Assembly: GCA_948444795.1 (NCBI GenBank)
Contig: CAOJUX010000006.1
Location: 1 to 45,971 of the forward strand
Source: an uncultured Erysipelotrichaceae bacterium
Lineage (GTDB): Bacteria > Bacillota_I > Bacilli_A > RF39 > UBA660
Reading direction: 5' to 3'
DNA length: 45,971 nucleotides
A model generated the notes under the pieces. That model did no database searches. It was given only the letters and a program-made list of their open reading frames with translations, and was not told the DNA's origin. A program made the position numbers and the translations under genes. The first letter of the stretch is position 1. The number at the start of each line of letters is the position of its first letter. This document shows, in pieces, positions 45,758 to 45,971 of this stretch.

Positions 45758-45971
45758 TAGTTTTCTAAATACTCAATATATTTTGTTCTAAAATATTTTT
45801 CATTTAACCATTTAACACCAATAGCAGAAACATATACTTTTCCATATTTAATAAATTTAAGTGGATAAGGAAAATGTTTCTGCATTCTATTTGTTGCTAC
45901 ACCTATAGCATTTTTGGTTTTGTTAAAATGAGTTCTTAAATATTTTAATGGTAGGTCACAATACTCTAGTT
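45724..45971 (-). CDS. Partial gene at window edge, small DNA-binding-like protein
   Basis: The last 82 residues of a protein whose start lies beyond the window. It reads LPLKYLRTHFNKTKNAIGVA, then RMQKHFPYPLKFIKYGKVYV, SAIGVKWLNEKYFRTKYIEY and ends SLESRISN. The stop is TAG at 45726-45724. Basic, aromatic-rich composition and position near the recombinase suggest an excisionase or element-control protein, but no motif proves it. Confidence 0.5.
   Translation of the reverse strand, partial: LEYCDLPLKYLRTHFNKTKNAIGVATNRMQKHFPYPLKFIKYGKVYVSAIGVKWLNEKYFRTKYIEYLENYKDSLESRISN

Larger units (their letters stand above)
44034..45971. mobile_element. Serine-recombinase mobile element (left end in window)
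   Basis: The element appears to begin within the truncated permease gene near 44034 and to run past the window edge. It carries a large serine recombinase, a 38-residue open frame and a partial gene, all on the minus strand. The exact junction and the other end are not visible. This is the general layout of Tn4451/TndX-type or prophage-derived elements. Confidence 0.6.

Noticed and set aside
1-45971. CRISPR arrays, tRNA or rRNA genes.
   Set aside because: No regularly spaced repeats, and no cloverleaf or rRNA-like stretch was found by eye on either strand.

Overview
This window is very AT-rich, densely packed DNA from a Gram-positive-type bacterium. The best guess is an uncultured gut Bacilli/Erysipelotrichia- or Mycoplasmatota-like lineage. 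The reasons are a T-box before pheST, AGGAGG-type ribosome binding sites, ClpC, RelQ, TypA, a YugP-type peptidase, single-membrane surface proteins and two CotF-type spore-coat-like proteins. The standard code is used: lysS and at least one other gene end in TGA, and tryptophan is TGG. The placement is inferred from gene content and composition, not from a marker search.

Layout, left to right. 60-724 holds a frameshifted HD-domain gene on the plus strand. 722-4688 (minus) holds a PduL-like enzyme, a histidine-phosphatase-fold protein without its catalytic motif, a small membrane exporter, and a two-component pair. 4752-8390 is a T-box-controlled pheS-pheT operon. 8404-10839 holds a membrane protein of unknown role and an AAA_14/DUF4143 ATPase.

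10954-16937 looks like an island. Both ends carry copies of one roughly 75-base direct repeat. Inside are a winged-helix/TPR gene pair with a 19-base inverted repeat upstream, a tandem ThyX-like protein, and a frameshifted tyrosine integrase next to the right-hand repeat. Just outside it, 16971-17396 is a self-contained plus-strand transcription unit whose core (17071-17241) has the hallmarks of a diversity-generating retroelement (DGR) template repeat, but no reverse transcriptase gene is present in the window.

17455-25228 (minus) is mostly housekeeping: rubrerythrin, the small alarmone synthetase RelQ, a DUF1292 protein with a long coiled-coil partner, YugP-type peptidase, cysS and clpC. 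25349-30115 encodes a 1588-residue double-anchored surface protein with NPCBM, transglutaminase-like, F5/8C and Ig-like parts. It is followed by a YfcC-type transporter (30294-31721) and lysS (31828-33291). A two-gene plus-strand island (33477-34369) encodes transthyretin/Cna-B-like beta proteins that appear to share one domain split across the gene boundary.

34400-41569 holds typA, a HAAS/DUF1700 protein with an unknown partner, a DUF308 membrane protein, a membrane-anchored thioredoxin-like protein, two CotF-like proteins and an SPL-like radical SAM protein. 41696-44037 is an NMT1/SsuABC-type ABC transporter operon. Its permease gene is cut short by a second mobile element (about 44034 to beyond the window end), which carries a large serine recombinase whose only well-placed start codon is ATT.

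The most unusual items are the orphan DGR-like template unit, the winged-helix/TPR island with its operator-like inverted repeat, the split-domain beta proteins, and the recombinase with a non-canonical start.
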